A stretch of DNA of 64,000 nt, from assembly GCA_016706865.1 (NCBI GenBank), contig JADJIS010000003.1, positions 248,001 through 312,000 on the forward strand, given 5' to 3'. The stretch comes from Bacteroidota bacterium. GTDB taxonomy: Bacteria > Bacteroidota > Bacteroidia > Chitinophagales > BACL12. The notes beneath the pieces were generated by a model. It saw only the letters and a program-made list of their open reading frames with translations. It made no database searches and was not told the DNA's origin. Shown here piece by piece: positions 54,927-63,370 of the stretch; the stretch's first letter is position 1, and the number at the start of each line of letters is the position of its first letter. A program made the translations under genes and the position numbers.

Positions 54927-55792
54927 TCTATCTTCTGCTCAGCATATTTACCAGCACTTGCATATTTATTATGTTCAAACTGATAGCAAAAAATCAGGTG
55001 AATATTTTGCAGGCAATTGTGGTTAATTATACGGTCTGTGTAATTATTGGATTATTTGTGCAGGGAAATGTTCCCCCACTAAATGAAATTATTTATAACC
55101 AATGGTTTACACACGCATTAATGATCGGAGGATTATTTATCAGTGTGTTTTATTTAACTGCACTTACGGTAAAATATTCGGGAGTTGCAGTTGCTTCCAT
55201 AGCAAATAAATTATCCTTGATAATACCGGTTATTGCTGCTTATTTTTTATACCAGGATAACTTTACTTTATTAAAAATATTGGGAATAATAATTGCATTG
55301 CTGGCTGTTGTATTAGCGGCCTATAAAAAAGAGAGTGAACATCACAAACACAATTTTCAATATTATTTTTATCCTGCACTTGTTTTGCTGGGAGGTGGGG
55401 TTATTGATACTTTCACAAAATGGAATGAGGAATATTTTTTAAAGGATACAGAATTTGATCTTTTTTTGATCTTTGTTTTCGGAACTGCTGCTGCAATTGG
55501 ATGGCTGGTTTTATCTTACAGGTATTTTTATCTCAAAGAAAAATTAAATGTAAAAAGTTTAGGACACGGAATAGCCCTTGGGATACCCAATTATGGTTCC
55601 ATGGCTTTTTTATTGGCTGCCCTGAACGTAGAAGGTTGGCAAAGTTCGGTGGTGTTCCCAATAAATAACATAGCAGTAGTTGCAGCATCCTGTTTAATTG
55701 CGACCTTTGTATTCAAAGAAAAATTAACTAAAACAAATATAGTTGGTATTTTTTTGGCGATTGTGGCAATTGTTTTAATAATTGACAATTGA
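54923..55792 (+). CDS. EamA/DMT-family membrane transporter
   Basis: 289 residues with ten hydrophobic helices in the two-times-five arrangement of the drug/metabolite transporter family. The motif regions include SVFYLTALTVKYSGVAVAS followed by IANKLSLIIPVIAAYFL, and SVVFPINNIAVVAASCL then FVFKEKLTKTNIVGIFLAI at the end of the second half. The transported solute cannot be deduced. Its ATG lies within the stop region of ribD (4-nt overlap), so it is translationally coupled; a flavin-related or metabolite export role is speculative. The last residues (IIDN) and the stop codon lie in an AATTGACAATTGATAA repeat. Confidence 0.88.
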   Translation: MIYLLLSIFTSTCIFIMFKLIAKNQVNILQAIVVNYTVCVIIGLFVQGNVPPLNEIIYNQWFTHALMIGGLFISVFYLTALTVKYSGVAVASIANKLSLIIPVIAAYFLYQDNFTLLKILGIIIALLAVVLAAYKKESEHHKHNFQYYFYPALVLLGGGVIDTFTKWNEEYFLKDTEFDLFLIFVFGTAAAIGWLVLSYRYFYLKEKLNVKSLGHGIALGIPNYGSMAFLLAALNVEGWQSSVVFPINNIAVVAASCLIATFVFKEKLTKTNIVGIFLAIVAIVLIIDN

Positions 55793-55998
55793 TAATTGAT
55801 AATTGACAATGGTCGACGGCATGATGATTATCCTTCGGGGGGAATTGAGAATTGAGAATGGAGAATGGAGAATGTGGTGAAAATTGATAATTAACAATTG
55901 ATAATTGACAATTTGGGATTAACGAAAGTTGAAAATTTTATTTCCTGACTAATGACTCCTGACTATTGACTATTGACTAATGACTCTTGACTAATGAC
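55781..55998. repeat. Compound short-repeat cluster, three families
   Basis: Starts with AATTGACAATTGATAATTGA at the 3' end of the transporter gene, then AATTGAGAATTGAGAATGG, again AATTGATAATTAACAATTGA, and ends with about seven 7-mers TGACTAA/TGACTCC/TGACTAT up to the start of the next gene (55994). Confidence 0.9.
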
Positions 55999-56419
55999 GA
56001 TTGAAATGAACAAACTAAAAACTAAAGACTTTGTAGATTCAAAAAACTACCCAATGTATTTGGCGGCAATATTATTTGGGTTTGCAGCTATATTTATGGG
56101 GATCACATTTTTAATTACTGGTGAACTCAAGAGTTTATGGACAGTATTTGGGATAGAACTGTTGCTGTATATGCTGCTCAATGCTTTCAGCTGCCTTATA
56201 GTTACAAAAATCGGATTATATTTACGGAAAACAATTCTCTTTTATGTGCTTAATCTTTTGCTGGTAATTGTGTTGATCTATCTCTATTCCGGAAAAAGTT
56301 TAATGGATTACAGAGATGGATTTCCGGCATTTGAAGCACTGGTATTTTGTTTTTTTTCGTCACTGATATTAATATCTTTAATTCGGTCGGTGGTGAATTT
56401 TTTTAAAGAGGAAGAATAA
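55994..56419 (+). CDS. Four-TM integral membrane protein, unknown
   Basis: 141 residues (alternative start at Met 5, MNKLKTKDF). Four hydrophobic helices at about 21-42, 48-70, 80-98 and 112-131, with short loops and a charged tail (NFFKEEE). No motif recognised. Its 5' end abuts a TGACTAA-type repeat cluster, so the true start might be slightly downstream of the first ATG. It lies 19 nt upstream of the asparaginase-like gene, possibly one transcript. Confidence 0.6.
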   Translation: MTIEMNKLKTKDFVDSKNYPMYLAAILFGFAAIFMGITFLITGELKSLWTVFGIELLLYMLLNAFSCLIVTKIGLYLRKTILFYVLNLLLVIVLIYLYSGKSLMDYRDGFPAFEALVFCFFSSLILISLIRSVVNFFKEEE

Positions 56420-56438
56420 CTAAAGATAAAATTTTGTT

Positions 56439-56927
56439 ATGCCAATAAAAATATTTGTTACAGGCGGCACCTTCGACAAAGAGTACGATGAAATAAAAGG
56501 TCAGCTGTATTTTAATGAAACACATTTACCTGAAATTCTTAGGTTGGGAAGATGTACATTAGAGATCGATATACAAACATTAATGATGATCGATAGTTTA
56601 CATATGTCGCCCCAGGATAGAGAATGTGTTGTAAATGAATGTAAGGGTTGCGAAAATAAACAGATCATCATCACCCACGGAACCGATACCATTGTGGAAA
56701 CTGCGCAGATGATCGCAGAAGCAGAAATTCCAAAAACAATTATACTCACCGGTGCAATGATACCCTACAAATTTGGCAGCTCCGACGGATTATTTAATAT
56801 GGGTTGCGCACTCGCATTTGTGCAGACCTTAGCCAACGGCGTTTATATAACCATGAACGGCCGTTATTTTGTTTGGAACAACGTTCGCAAAAATCGCGAA
56901 GAAGGGTTTTTTGAGGAGATTAGTTAA
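56439..56927 (+). CDS. Single-domain asparaginase-like protein
   Basis: 162 residues, covering only the N-terminal half of the asparaginase/glutaminase fold. Both active-site Thr motifs are present: ITVTGGTFDKEY-type FVTGGTFDKEYD at residues 6-17, and ITHGTDTIVETA at about 78-89 with the T-D pair, followed by KTIILTGAMIPYKF. The normal enzyme is about 330 residues with a second Rossmann-like domain, which is missing here. Short versions are known in Bacteroidota and some gammaproteobacteria. Whether it is catalytic alone, or a regulator or dimeric half-enzyme, is unclear. It is followed by the hairpin repeat array. Confidence 0.82.
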   Translation: MPIKIFVTGGTFDKEYDEIKGQLYFNETHLPEILRLGRCTLEIDIQTLMMIDSLHMSPQDRECVVNECKGCENKQIIITHGTDTIVETAQMIAEAEIPKTIILTGAMIPYKFGSSDGLFNMGCALAFVQTLANGVYITMNGRYFVWNNVRKNREEGFFEEIS

Positions 56928-56965
56928 AAAAGGGTTGGCAAGGTTTGCAGGGTTTAGTGTGGAGA

Positions 56966-57365
56966 AAAAATCGAGCGACCTGAGGGTCTCGCTCTTAGCG
57001 AGGCTCTCAGTAATGGTAATATCCCTAATTCCACCGGAACCGCAGCGTCTCACCATTTATTTAAACTTGAAATTTAATTACACAATCAGAAAATTCGTTT
57101 AATGATATTTTGATTTAACCGGGTGAAGACACTGCGGGGACAACAAGCGAGCTGAGGGTCTCGCTCTTAGCGAGGCTCTCAGTAGTGGTAAAATACCTAA
57201 TTCCGCCGGAACCGCAGCGTCTCACCATTTATTTAAATTTTTTAATTTATTTCGCAATAAAACTCAGTTATTATTTTAAGCTTAGTTTTTAACCGTGTGA
57301 AGACACTGCGGGGGCAACAAACAAGCTGAGGGTCTCGCTCTTAGCGAGGCTCTCACTAGGGGTAA
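56966..57365. repeat. Dispersed hairpin repeat, three tandem copies
   Basis: Palindromic cores CTGAGGGTCTCGCT..AGCGAGGCTCTCAG start at 56980, 57152 and 57326 (period about 172-174 bp). Copies 1 and 2 continue with ATTCC(A/G)CCGGAACCGCAG, then CGTCTCACCATTTATTTAAA; copies 2 and 3 are preceded by GTGAAGACACTGCGGGG. The core is the reverse complement of the hairpin in the 8.3-kb repeats. Confidence 0.9.
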
Positions 57366-57406
57366 ACTCAAAAAACCATCATATCCAAAATAATAGCACA
57401 AAAAAA

Positions 57407-57426
57407 GGCCGAAATTGCTTCCGACC
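57407..57426 (-). terminator. Rho-independent terminator of the phosphorelay operon
   Basis: On the minus strand, GGTCGGAA-GCAA-TTTCGGCC forms an 8-bp stem (two G-T pairs) with a GCAA tetraloop, followed by a T7 run. It lies 22 nt after the stop of the receiver-TM gene. Confidence 0.8.
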
Positions 57427-57448
57427 TTTTAAATTTCATTAACCACAA

Positions 57449-57949
57449 TTAATCAATCACACCTGTTAGGTACAACACCGCTGCAGTGGCAACTATAATT
57501 ACTAATCCCCAAATGAGAATTTTATTTAATGCTTTATATTTTGCAAGACTTGTTACTACGTGACGGTGTTTGAATAAACGTTCTAATGCATTTTCGGTGC
57601 GCATGAAACTGGTTTCATTTTTAACGATATAATCATAAGCTCCGGAACGCATACATTCCACAGCAACATCAATTTTATCCTGACCTGATATCATGATCAC
57701 ATCTACATCGTCATATTTTCTTTTAATATGTTCGAGTGTTTGAATTCCGTTTCTTGCGCTTTTATTTACCGCATCAAGGTGGTAATCTAAAATTACGATG
57801 GATGGATTTTTATCCATATTATCGTTACATTCTTCCCCTGTACTGTATTTGTAAATATCAAATGTTGGGTATTTGGTTCTGAGATGATCCTCCATCATTT
57901 GAGCATGCATAGGTTCATCATCAACAATAAAAACAACTTCTTTTTTCAT
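57449..57949 (-). CDS. Response-regulator receiver with C-terminal membrane helix
   Basis: 166 residues. The receiver domain has the acidic pair in IVDDEPMHAQ (about residues 9-11), the phospho-acceptor Asp in VILDYHLDA (about 54), Ser in MISGQDK and Lys in YIVKNE. After the domain is a short linker (FKHRHVVTSLAKYKALNK) and one hydrophobic helix (ILIWGLVIIVATAAVLYLTG). No DNA-binding domain is present. It is the last gene of a minus-strand operon with HPt and hybrid kinases and probably receives phosphate from HPt. A membrane-tethered output, or a phosphate sink, is inferred. Confidence 0.85.
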   Translation of the reverse strand: MKKEVVFIVDDEPMHAQMMEDHLRTKYPTFDIYKYSTGEECNDNMDKNPSIVILDYHLDAVNKSARNGIQTLEHIKRKYDDVDVIMISGQDKIDVAVECMRSGAYDYIVKNETSFMRTENALERLFKHRHVVTSLAKYKALNKILIWGLVIIVATAAVLYLTGVID

Positions 57950-57978
57950 AATGTATTATAGATTTTTGGTCTGCAATA

Positions 57979-58335
57979 TTAAGATATTTTTTGAACAACA
58001 TCCTGTAACTCGGCAAAGGCTTCATTACAGCCTTCTTCCACAACAGCTATCAGCATTTCGATGTGCTGAGGATTTTTCGATTCACCGGCATATTCTTCAA
58101 TGCGCACTATGTTTTCTTTCAGTGAATCTATACCCATATAGGCAAGTTGCGGTTTAAGAGAATGGGCCGTTGTTTTAAGATTATTCCAATCCTGATTTGC
58201 ATGTTGCTCCTTCATAGTTTGAATACTTGCCGGGGCAAGCTGCAAAAACATATTGATATACCGTATCATTTTACCGGTATCATTTTTTGTAAAATTCTCC
58301 AAAAATGCTAAATTGATCCGCTTATAATTTTCCAT
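57979..58335 (-). CDS. Histidine phosphotransfer (HPt) domain protein
   Basis: 118 residues, stand-alone HPt four-helix bundle. The phospho-His lies in NNLKTTAHSLKPQLAYMG, the typical H-x-L-K-P/S motif. The N-terminal helices (LAFLENFTKNDTGKMIRYIN) and the GCNEAFAELQ tail complete the fold. HPt proteins move phosphate between hybrid-kinase receivers and a final response regulator. The genes on either side are a hybrid kinase (10 nt upstream) and a receiver-TM protein (29 nt downstream), so a complete four-step relay is encoded here. Confidence 0.9.
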   Translation of the reverse strand: MENYKRINLAFLENFTKNDTGKMIRYINMFLQLAPASIQTMKEQHANQDWNNLKTTAHSLKPQLAYMGIDSLKENIVRIEEYAGESKNPQHIEMLIAVVEEGCNEAFAELQDVVQKIS

Positions 58336-58345
58336 GCTCTCTATT

Positions 58346-59713
58346 TTATTTTTGATTGATCATTTTCGAAATTTTTTCCAATAATTCATCTACGGAAAAT
58401 GGTTTCCCAACAAATTCATTCATCCCGCTTTCAAAACATTTATCCACTTCTGCTTTTATCACACTGGCAGTCATGGCAATAATGGGAATTGCATTTATTT
58501 TATTATCGTGACTGCTTCTGATAAGTTTAGTTGCCTCATGTCCATCCATTTCGGGCATCTGAATATCCATTAAAACAATGTCATATGCATTTGTGTTCAA
58601 CATGTCCACTGCTTCTTTACCAGTTTTTGCAATATCAACCCTTACGTTTTCAATAGCACTTTCCAAAGTATCCACAGCAACCATCTGATTAAATTCATTA
58701 TCCTCTGCCAATAAGATCCGCAAACCTTTTAAATTATTTTTAATTGTTGGTTCTTCTTTAGTTTCTATTTCCGATACAGGAATATTTTTTTCTATCTGAT
58801 ATTTAATTTTAAAACTGAATACAGAACCTTTTCCCGGTTCACTTTCCACATGAATTGTTCCGCCCTGCAATTCCACCAATTTTTTACAAATAGCAAGTCC
58901 TAATCCCGAACCGCCAAATTTACGTGTTGTGCTGCTGGTTTCCTGGGTAAACATATCGAAAATATAATCCAGTTTGTCTTTGGCAATACCTATACCTGTA
59001 TCTTCCACACTAAACATTAATTCAATATTATTGGATTGTTCACTTACCCTGGTAACCCGAATTGTAACACCTCCTTTTTCGGTAAATTTAATTGCATTAC
59101 CCACCAAATTCAATAGTATCTGACTTAACCTGTATGGATCGCCCGAAATGGTATTTGGAATAGATTCTTCAACGACATAATTTAGTGCTAAATGTTTTTC
59201 ATCCGCATTTACTTTTATGGTATCTATTACTGATAAAATTTCGTTGCGTAGATCGAAAGGGATGCGTTCAAAATTTATTTTACCGGCTTCTATTTTCGAA
59301 AGATCAAGTATGTCGTTTATGATCACCAATAAATTATCGGAAGCATGTTTAATTGCATTCAAATATTTTAATTGATCGCTGCGCGGATCTTTTTCCAATA
59401 ATAATCTGGTAACTCCCAATATTGCGTTCATTGGTGTTCTGATCTCGTGGCTCATGTTTGCAAGAAATTGTTCCTTCACCCTTTCCGAATATTCCGCACG
59501 TTCTTTTTGTGCTTCCAATTCTTTTGTTTTCTCCCGAACACGTTCTCTTAACAAACGCTGATCAACGGCTGCATCGCGAATTCTTTTGCGAATGATATAA
59601 TAAATAAATGCTGCAATTCCGATCACAGAAATACTGTATATCCACCATGTTTGCCATGATGGAGGTTCTACAATAAGCTGCGTATTAATTAAGGGTATTT
59701 TTAGTTGTTGCAT
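58346..59713 (-). CDS. Membrane-bound hybrid histidine kinase (HK-REC)
   Basis: 455 residues. One TM helix (TWWIYSISVIGIAAFIYYII, about residues 22-41), then a coiled-coil linker (RERVREKTKELEAQKERAEY). The dimerisation/phosphoacceptor H-box is NMSHEIRTPMNAILG. HATPase N-box LVGNAIKFTEKG, DTGIGIAKDK and FGGSGLGLAICKKL follow. The receiver domain has LLAEDNEFNQ, VLMDIQMPEMDG and an FVGKPFS Lys. It lacks a large sensor region; the TM preceded by VEPPSWQTWW resembles the Y_Y_Y-TM junction of propeller kinases, so it may derive from a duplicated 3' part of the upstream gene. It overlaps that gene by 29 nt. Confidence 0.9.
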   Translation of the reverse strand: MQQLKIPLINTQLIVEPPSWQTWWIYSISVIGIAAFIYYIIRKRIRDAAVDQRLLRERVREKTKELEAQKERAEYSERVKEQFLANMSHEIRTPMNAILGVTRLLLEKDPRSDQLKYLNAIKHASDNLLVIINDILDLSKIEAGKINFERIPFDLRNEILSVIDTIKVNADEKHLALNYVVEESIPNTISGDPYRLSQILLNLVGNAIKFTEKGGVTIRVTRVSEQSNNIELMFSVEDTGIGIAKDKLDYIFDMFTQETSSTTRKFGGSGLGLAICKKLVELQGGTIHVESEPGKGSVFSFKIKYQIEKNIPVSEIETKEEPTIKNNLKGLRILLAEDNEFNQMVAVDTLESAIENVRVDIAKTGKEAVDMLNTNAYDIVLMDIQMPEMDGHEATKLIRSSHDNKINAIPIIAMTASVIKAEVDKCFESGMNEFVGKPFSVDELLEKISKMINQK

Positions 59714-62700
59714 ATTTTAATATCTTTTGTCGGAGGTCTTCCGGTTCGAATGGTTTGGAAATAAAATCATCCATTCCACTTTCGTAACATTTATCCACCT
59801 CGCTTTTAATTACGCTGGCAGTCATTGCCACTATAGGTGTTTTGCTTTTAGGAATATTGGAAAGTTTGCGAATAGTTTTTGCCGCTTCATATCCATCCAT
59901 AACCGGCATCTGAACATCCATTAGAATGATATCATAATGATCGGCGTTGAGTTTGTCGAGTGCTATTTGTCCATTTTCAGCAACCTCCACCTTTGCATCC
60001 TTAAACATACTTTCTATGCTGTCGATAGCCACCATTTGGTTGAACATATTATCCTCCACCAACAAAATTCTAAAATTATTTAATTCTGTTCCGGAAATAA
60101 TAGTTAATTCTTCTTCCTTTTCCATTTGTGATGCATCAGCAATTTCGAAAGGAATGGTAACTGTAAAAACCGATCCCTTACCCGGTTCGCTGCTTACATT
60201 AATTTCACCATTGTAAAGTGCGGTGAGATTTTTACTGATACTCAATCCCAAACCTGTACCGCCAAATTTGCGTGTAGTAGCTTTATCAGCCTGTGAAAAA
60301 TTTTCAAAAATACTATCCAGTTTATCTGCAGGAATTCCAACTCCGGTATCTTCAATGGCAAAGGCGATTGTTGCAATATTATTTTGAGAGGAAATTAATT
60401 TGCATTTTAAAAATACATGTCCTTCATCCGTAAATTTAATTGCATTACCTGTTAAATTAATTAATATCTGATTTAAACGCACCGGATCACCTATTATATA
60501 TTCCGGAACATCATCAGCAATAGTAATATCAAAACCTATATTTTTTTCCTCCGATTTAAATTTCATGATCTCCTTAAAATTAAATAACTGACTTCTGATA
60601 TTAAATGTAATTTGTTCCAGTTCCATTTTTCCGGCCTGAATTTTTGAAAGATCGAGGATATCATTGATTATATATAATAAATTATCGGAGGACTGTTTAA
60701 TTGCATTCAGATATTTTAATTGAGTTGCCAAGGGATCTTTATCCAACAACAAACGCGTCATACCTAAAATTGCATTCATGGGAGTTCGAATTTCATGACT
60801 CATATTCGCAAGGAATTCTTCTTTCGCTTTCTCAGAACGTTCAGCTCTTTCTGCTGATTCCACTGCTTTTACTTTTTGTTGTTCGAGTTCCGTGGTGCGA
60901 AGAGTAACTGTTTCTTCCAATTGATTTGCTCTTTTGCGCAATTGCCGGTTGCGTAAATAATTAAGTAGAAATAATAATGAAAGAATTAAAATTCCACATG
61001 TGATCTGAAATAATAAGGTGGCCCAAAAAGGTTTTTTTTATGAGAAATGAATAGGAGATAGGTTCGCTCCAAACTCCATCCGCATTTTGTGCTTTTACTA
61101 AAAATGTGTAAGAACCCGGTTTTAAATTGGAATAGGTCATGAACGCGGTATTTCCAATATTTGTCCAGGTTTCTTCTGCACCTTCCAACATAACGGAATA
61201 TTTGATTTTTTCATGCACAGAAAAAAATATTGCACTGAAGTCGAAGGTTAAAGTATTTTGATCGTAGGGCAGATGTAAATTCACGGGAAGATTATACCAA
61301 CCTGAGGTGGTATCTGAATATGGTCCCCAATCTGCAGTTTCGTAAAATAGACGGATATTTCGAAGTTCCACTAGCGGTTGGGTTTTACCTATTATATCCT
61401 CCTGCGGATTATAACGAAATAAACCACTCACAGTGCCAAACCAAACGCGATTGTTTACATCACAATAAATAGCTTTTTTATTATTCTTAATTCCGGTGAA
61501 TCCGTCAAAAGCATCAAAATGTTTTGTTGTTATAGTGGTGTCCGCATTAAATATTAATTGATCAACACCATCATTTAATCCAACCCATAAATTTCCGTTA
61601 TTATCAAAGGTGATGGAAAAAACATTATTGGAGGTCAAAACATCATTATCGGTAAAAAAAGAGAAATCCTCTCCATTAAAACTACATATACCGGCATCGG
61701 GACTTCCAAACCAAAGCAATCCGTTTTTGTCTTCGGTAATACAGGAAATGTTATTATTGATCAATCCATTGTCGAAATAGGTGTAATTCTCGAAGGTATT
61801 TCCATCGTATTTAATTACACCCTGATCTTCAGTCCCGATCCAGATATTACCATTGGAATCCATTACCAATTCTGTAATTAAATTGGTGGAAAGTGAATCA
61901 TTTATAGAGTAGTGTATTATTCCTGTTTTGGATTTAATATAAACTCCATTATTATTGGTGCCTATCCAGATATTTTTATTTCGGTCGACTGTAATGGCAG
62001 TTATCTGACTTTGATCGGGAATTTCCTGTATTCGAAAATGGCTGAATTTTCCATCATATTGAATAAAATTATTATTCTCATCTGCTGCTATTAGAAAGTT
62101 CGAGTTGTTGGAATAAATACAATTAATTTGTGAAGTGGATTTAAATCCGGGAATATTTATTATCTCATCATTAAAATTATTTCCTACAACAGTTGTTTTA
62201 ATTTTCTTTAATCCTTCAGACGTGCCAAGTATTATTGTATCATCAATATGTTTTACATCAGTTATATAAATATTTTGAAGCGATGGTAAATTATTAAAGT
62301 TTGAAAATGCTCCGTCGTAAAACATGTATAGTCCGTTAAAATCCGTGCCTATCCAAATATTTCCTTCGCGATCCTGCATTAAACAGGATGCGGAAACTTC
62401 ATTGTTTTCTCCATTTAAAATAAATTGTGTTTTGTGATCAAGAGCATCTTCTTTTTCCACAAATTCTTTTTGATGGTATAGATACCACTGTATGTAGCGA
62501 TCCATTTATTGCCATTTCTATCAACAATAGATTGATAGGCTTTAGGTCCTCCGGCTCTGAAAAAATTTTGAATTCCGCTTGAGTATCGGGTATCTGTATT
62601 TTCTACAATGCTATCACCTTGAAGTTTATATAATTGAGGAAAACTATATAATAAAATTGTTCCTGAACTATCGCTGAAAATTTTATCAATATTTTTTATT

Positions 62701-63068
62701 GATGATTTATTGTATTGAATAAATTCATACCCATTAAATTTAGTTACTCCATTTTTTTGCGTGCCTATCCAGATATTTCCAGCTTTGTCCTCAAATAAAC
62801 AATTAATGGCATTGTCTCCAACCCCTGATTGTTTATTATAATTAACAAAAGTTTTCCCATCAAAACGCGATATACCACCATCTTTTGTTCCTATCCAGAT
62901 ATAACCTCTGGAATCTTGTAATATACAAGTTACAGAAATGCCTGCTAACCCGTCGTTAATGCGATAATTTTTTAAATGGAATTGTTGGGAAAAGGATAAT
63001 GACGCAGAAAAAAGTATTCCCAATAAGATGCATAAGCGGGATAGAAAGGAGGAGGATGGTTTATGCAT
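59685..63068 (-). pseudogene. Two-component-propeller hybrid histidine kinase, split by two 1-nt frameshifts
   Basis: Three adjacent minus frames (63068-62415, 62505-60961, 60941-59685) form one protein of about 1125 residues. They encode a signal peptide (to FSQ), about fourteen 'two-component regulator propeller' repeats (GxIWIGTxxxGxxxFDG), and a Y_Y_Y domain (YSNLKPGSYTFLVKAQNADG). A TM helix, hidden by the frameshift (ATLLFQITCGILILSLLFLL), leads to a coiled coil, H-box NMSHEIRTPMNAILG, HATPase (FGGTGLGLSIS) and a receiver (LLVEDNMFNQ, LMDVQMPVMDG). Frame 1 to 2 is restored by one extra base in the T run at 62467-62471; frame 2 to 3 by one less in the T8 run at 61032-61039. Homopolymer assembly errors are likely, as no other damage is seen. 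Confidence 0.88.
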
Positions 63069-63154
63069 TATTTATTATGAATGGCTGTTTTTTTCGTGTT
63101 TTGCGTGGAGTGCAACAAAAATAATCAAATTGATGGTAAAGGGGTAGGGGAAAT

Positions 63155-63205
63155 AGGAAATGGGACATAGGACACAGGACATAGGACATAGGACATAGGA
63201 CACGA
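63155..63205. repeat. Short-repeat cluster, (GGACATAGGACATA) family
   Basis: About six GGACATA/GGACACA 7-mers in tandem, between the kinase gene and the cupin-like gene. Same family as at 10.4 kb and 18.8 kb. A TGACTAA-type fragment (GTCATTAGTCAGGAG) follows at 63217-63237. Confidence 0.8.
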
Positions 63206-63296
63206 AGCAGTTGTCAGAAGTCATTAGTCAGGAGTAAAAAGTTTTAGCTGACGTGGTTCAAACTCATTACCTGCCTGACGCTGACGCAGTCGGCAG

Positions 63297-63370
63297 GCTG
63301 CTCATTACTCATCCTCCGCAACCTGCAACGGATTCACGATTCACGATTGCCGATTCACGCCTCACGTCCG
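63297..63370. repeat. Short repeats reaching into a coding 3' end
   Basis: CTCATTACTCATCC and about four ATTCACG/CCTCACG units. They encode roughly the last 20 residues of the cupin-like gene and provide its stop. Confidence 0.8.
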
